The translations under genes were made by a program, and so were the position numbers. Below are positions 5,461 to 5,937 of a DNA stretch of 5,937 nucleotides, one piece after another; positions within the stretch are counted from its first letter, which is position 1, and each line of letters opens with the position of its first letter. A model generated the notes under the pieces. The model searched no databases and was not told where the DNA came from. It saw only the letters and a program-made list of their open reading frames with translations. Where the stretch lies: the NCBI GenBank assembly GCA_025464025.1, contig JAODBP010000021.1:1-5937 (forward strand), read 5' to 3'. The DNA comes from Actinomycetes bacterium (lineage in GTDB: Bacteria > Actinomycetota > Acidimicrobiia > Acidimicrobiales > CADCSY01).

Positions 5461-5937
5461 ATGCGCAGGGCGGACGTGGTGATCGTGGGGGCGGGGTCGG
5501 CCGGGGCGGTGCTGGCCGGGCGGCTGTCGGAGGACCCGGGTCGCACGGTGCTCGTGCTCGAGGCCGGGCCGGTCTACACGGCCGGCACGCTGCCCGAGTC
5601 GATCCGTCAGCTCTCCCGCCGCCTGCAGCCCGAGCACGACTGGGCCCACGAGGCCGACTCGGCCGGCCGCCGCATCCCCTACACCCGGGGCAAGGTCGCC
5701 GGCGGTTCGTCGTCGATCAACGCCACCATGGCGTTCCGACCGGTGCCGGGAGACGTCGACGGCTGGGGGATCGACGGCTGGTCGTGGGCCGACCTGCTCC
5801 CGCACTTCGTCGCCATCGAGCACGACCTCGACGTGAAGGCCCCGTTCCACGGCACCGACGGCCCCCTCCCGCTCGTGCGGTTCGGTGCCGACGAGCTCAC
5901 GCCGGCGCAGCTCTGGTTCGTGCAGCGGGCCCTGGCC
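5461..5937 (+). CDS. GMC-family FAD-dependent oxidoreductase, N-terminal part (3' truncated)
   Basis: The frame is open from the ATG at 5461 to the window end (159 codons, no stop); full GMC enzymes have roughly 500-560 residues. GMC flavoproteins oxidise alcohols such as choline or other primary alcohols using FAD. An FAD-binding Rossmann motif GAGSAG (10-15) follows a DVVIV strand, with E34 (VLVLEAGP) at the ribose-binding position. The GMC signature 1 region is RGKVAGGSSSINATMAFRP (76-94), followed by DVDGW and GWSWADLLPHFVAIE (106-120) and an FHGTDGPLPL block (129-138), all in the family order. The catalytic His/Asn pair lies beyond the window. There is no signal peptide. LTPAQ after GPLPLVRF recalls MftG-type GMC proteins of mycofactocin systems, but this is weak. 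It is divergent from the zinc ADH gene, and the two may act on related alcohols. Confidence 0.9.
   Translation, partial: MRRADVVIVGAGSAGAVLAGRLSEDPGRTVLVLEAGPVYTAGTLPESIRQLSRRLQPEHDWAHEADSAGRRIPYTRGKVAGGSSSINATMAFRPVPGDVDGWGIDGWSWADLLPHFVAIEHDLDVKAPFHGTDGPLPLVRFGADELTPAQLWFVQRALA

Noticed and set aside
5437..5850. Upstream extension of the ADH frame by 138 codons
   Set aside because: It runs antisense through the GMC gene, and the extra residues match nothing in the ADH family, whose N-terminus begins at 5436.

Overview
The window is very GC-rich DNA with actinobacterial traits: apparently leaderless genes behind TANNNT -10 boxes, GC-stem terminators without a U-tract, and a secreted HYR-repeat protein. 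An actinobacterium is likely, possibly of the Acidimicrobiia type; that placement is inferred from style, with no marker gene read in full.

Layout from left to right. Positions 1-236 (+) hold the last 78 codons of dxs, encoding 1-deoxy-D-xylulose-5-phosphate synthase. It runs tail to tail, with a 29-bp overlap, into a small acidic hypothetical protein (208-561, -). Positions 562-1075 carry no convincing gene. They hold a perfect 16-bp palindrome (600-615) just upstream of the hypothetical gene, two neighbouring copies of an imperfect palindromic element (about 614-803 and 809-957) with 52-nt hairpin cores, and a GC-rich terminator (1030-1058). Positions 1076-4132 (-) encode a 1018-residue secreted modular protein: signal peptide, DUF642/choice-of-anchor-C-like domain, a domain with a CCDG motif, a thrombospondin type 3 calcium-binding segment, six HYR domains, an Ig-like module and a short C-terminal domain with two cysteines. 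The leader region 4133-4389 has a 13-bp direct repeat and a hairpin. Positions 4390-5436 (-) encode a zinc-dependent medium-chain alcohol dehydrogenase. Only 24 bp away, and divergent, a GMC-family flavoprotein oxidoreductase starts at 5461 (+) and runs off the window end.

The clearest functional unit is the divergent pair of a zinc alcohol dehydrogenase and a GMC oxidoreductase. Their predicted -10 boxes overlap by two bases, and each lies exactly 7 nt before its ATG. This implies coordinated or mutually exclusive leaderless transcription of two alcohol-oxidising enzymes. The HYR protein looks like an independent cell-surface or extracellular product. dxs belongs to a core isoprenoid pathway and marks the edge of conserved chromosome. 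I see no CRISPR array, tRNA, rRNA, transposase or phage gene.
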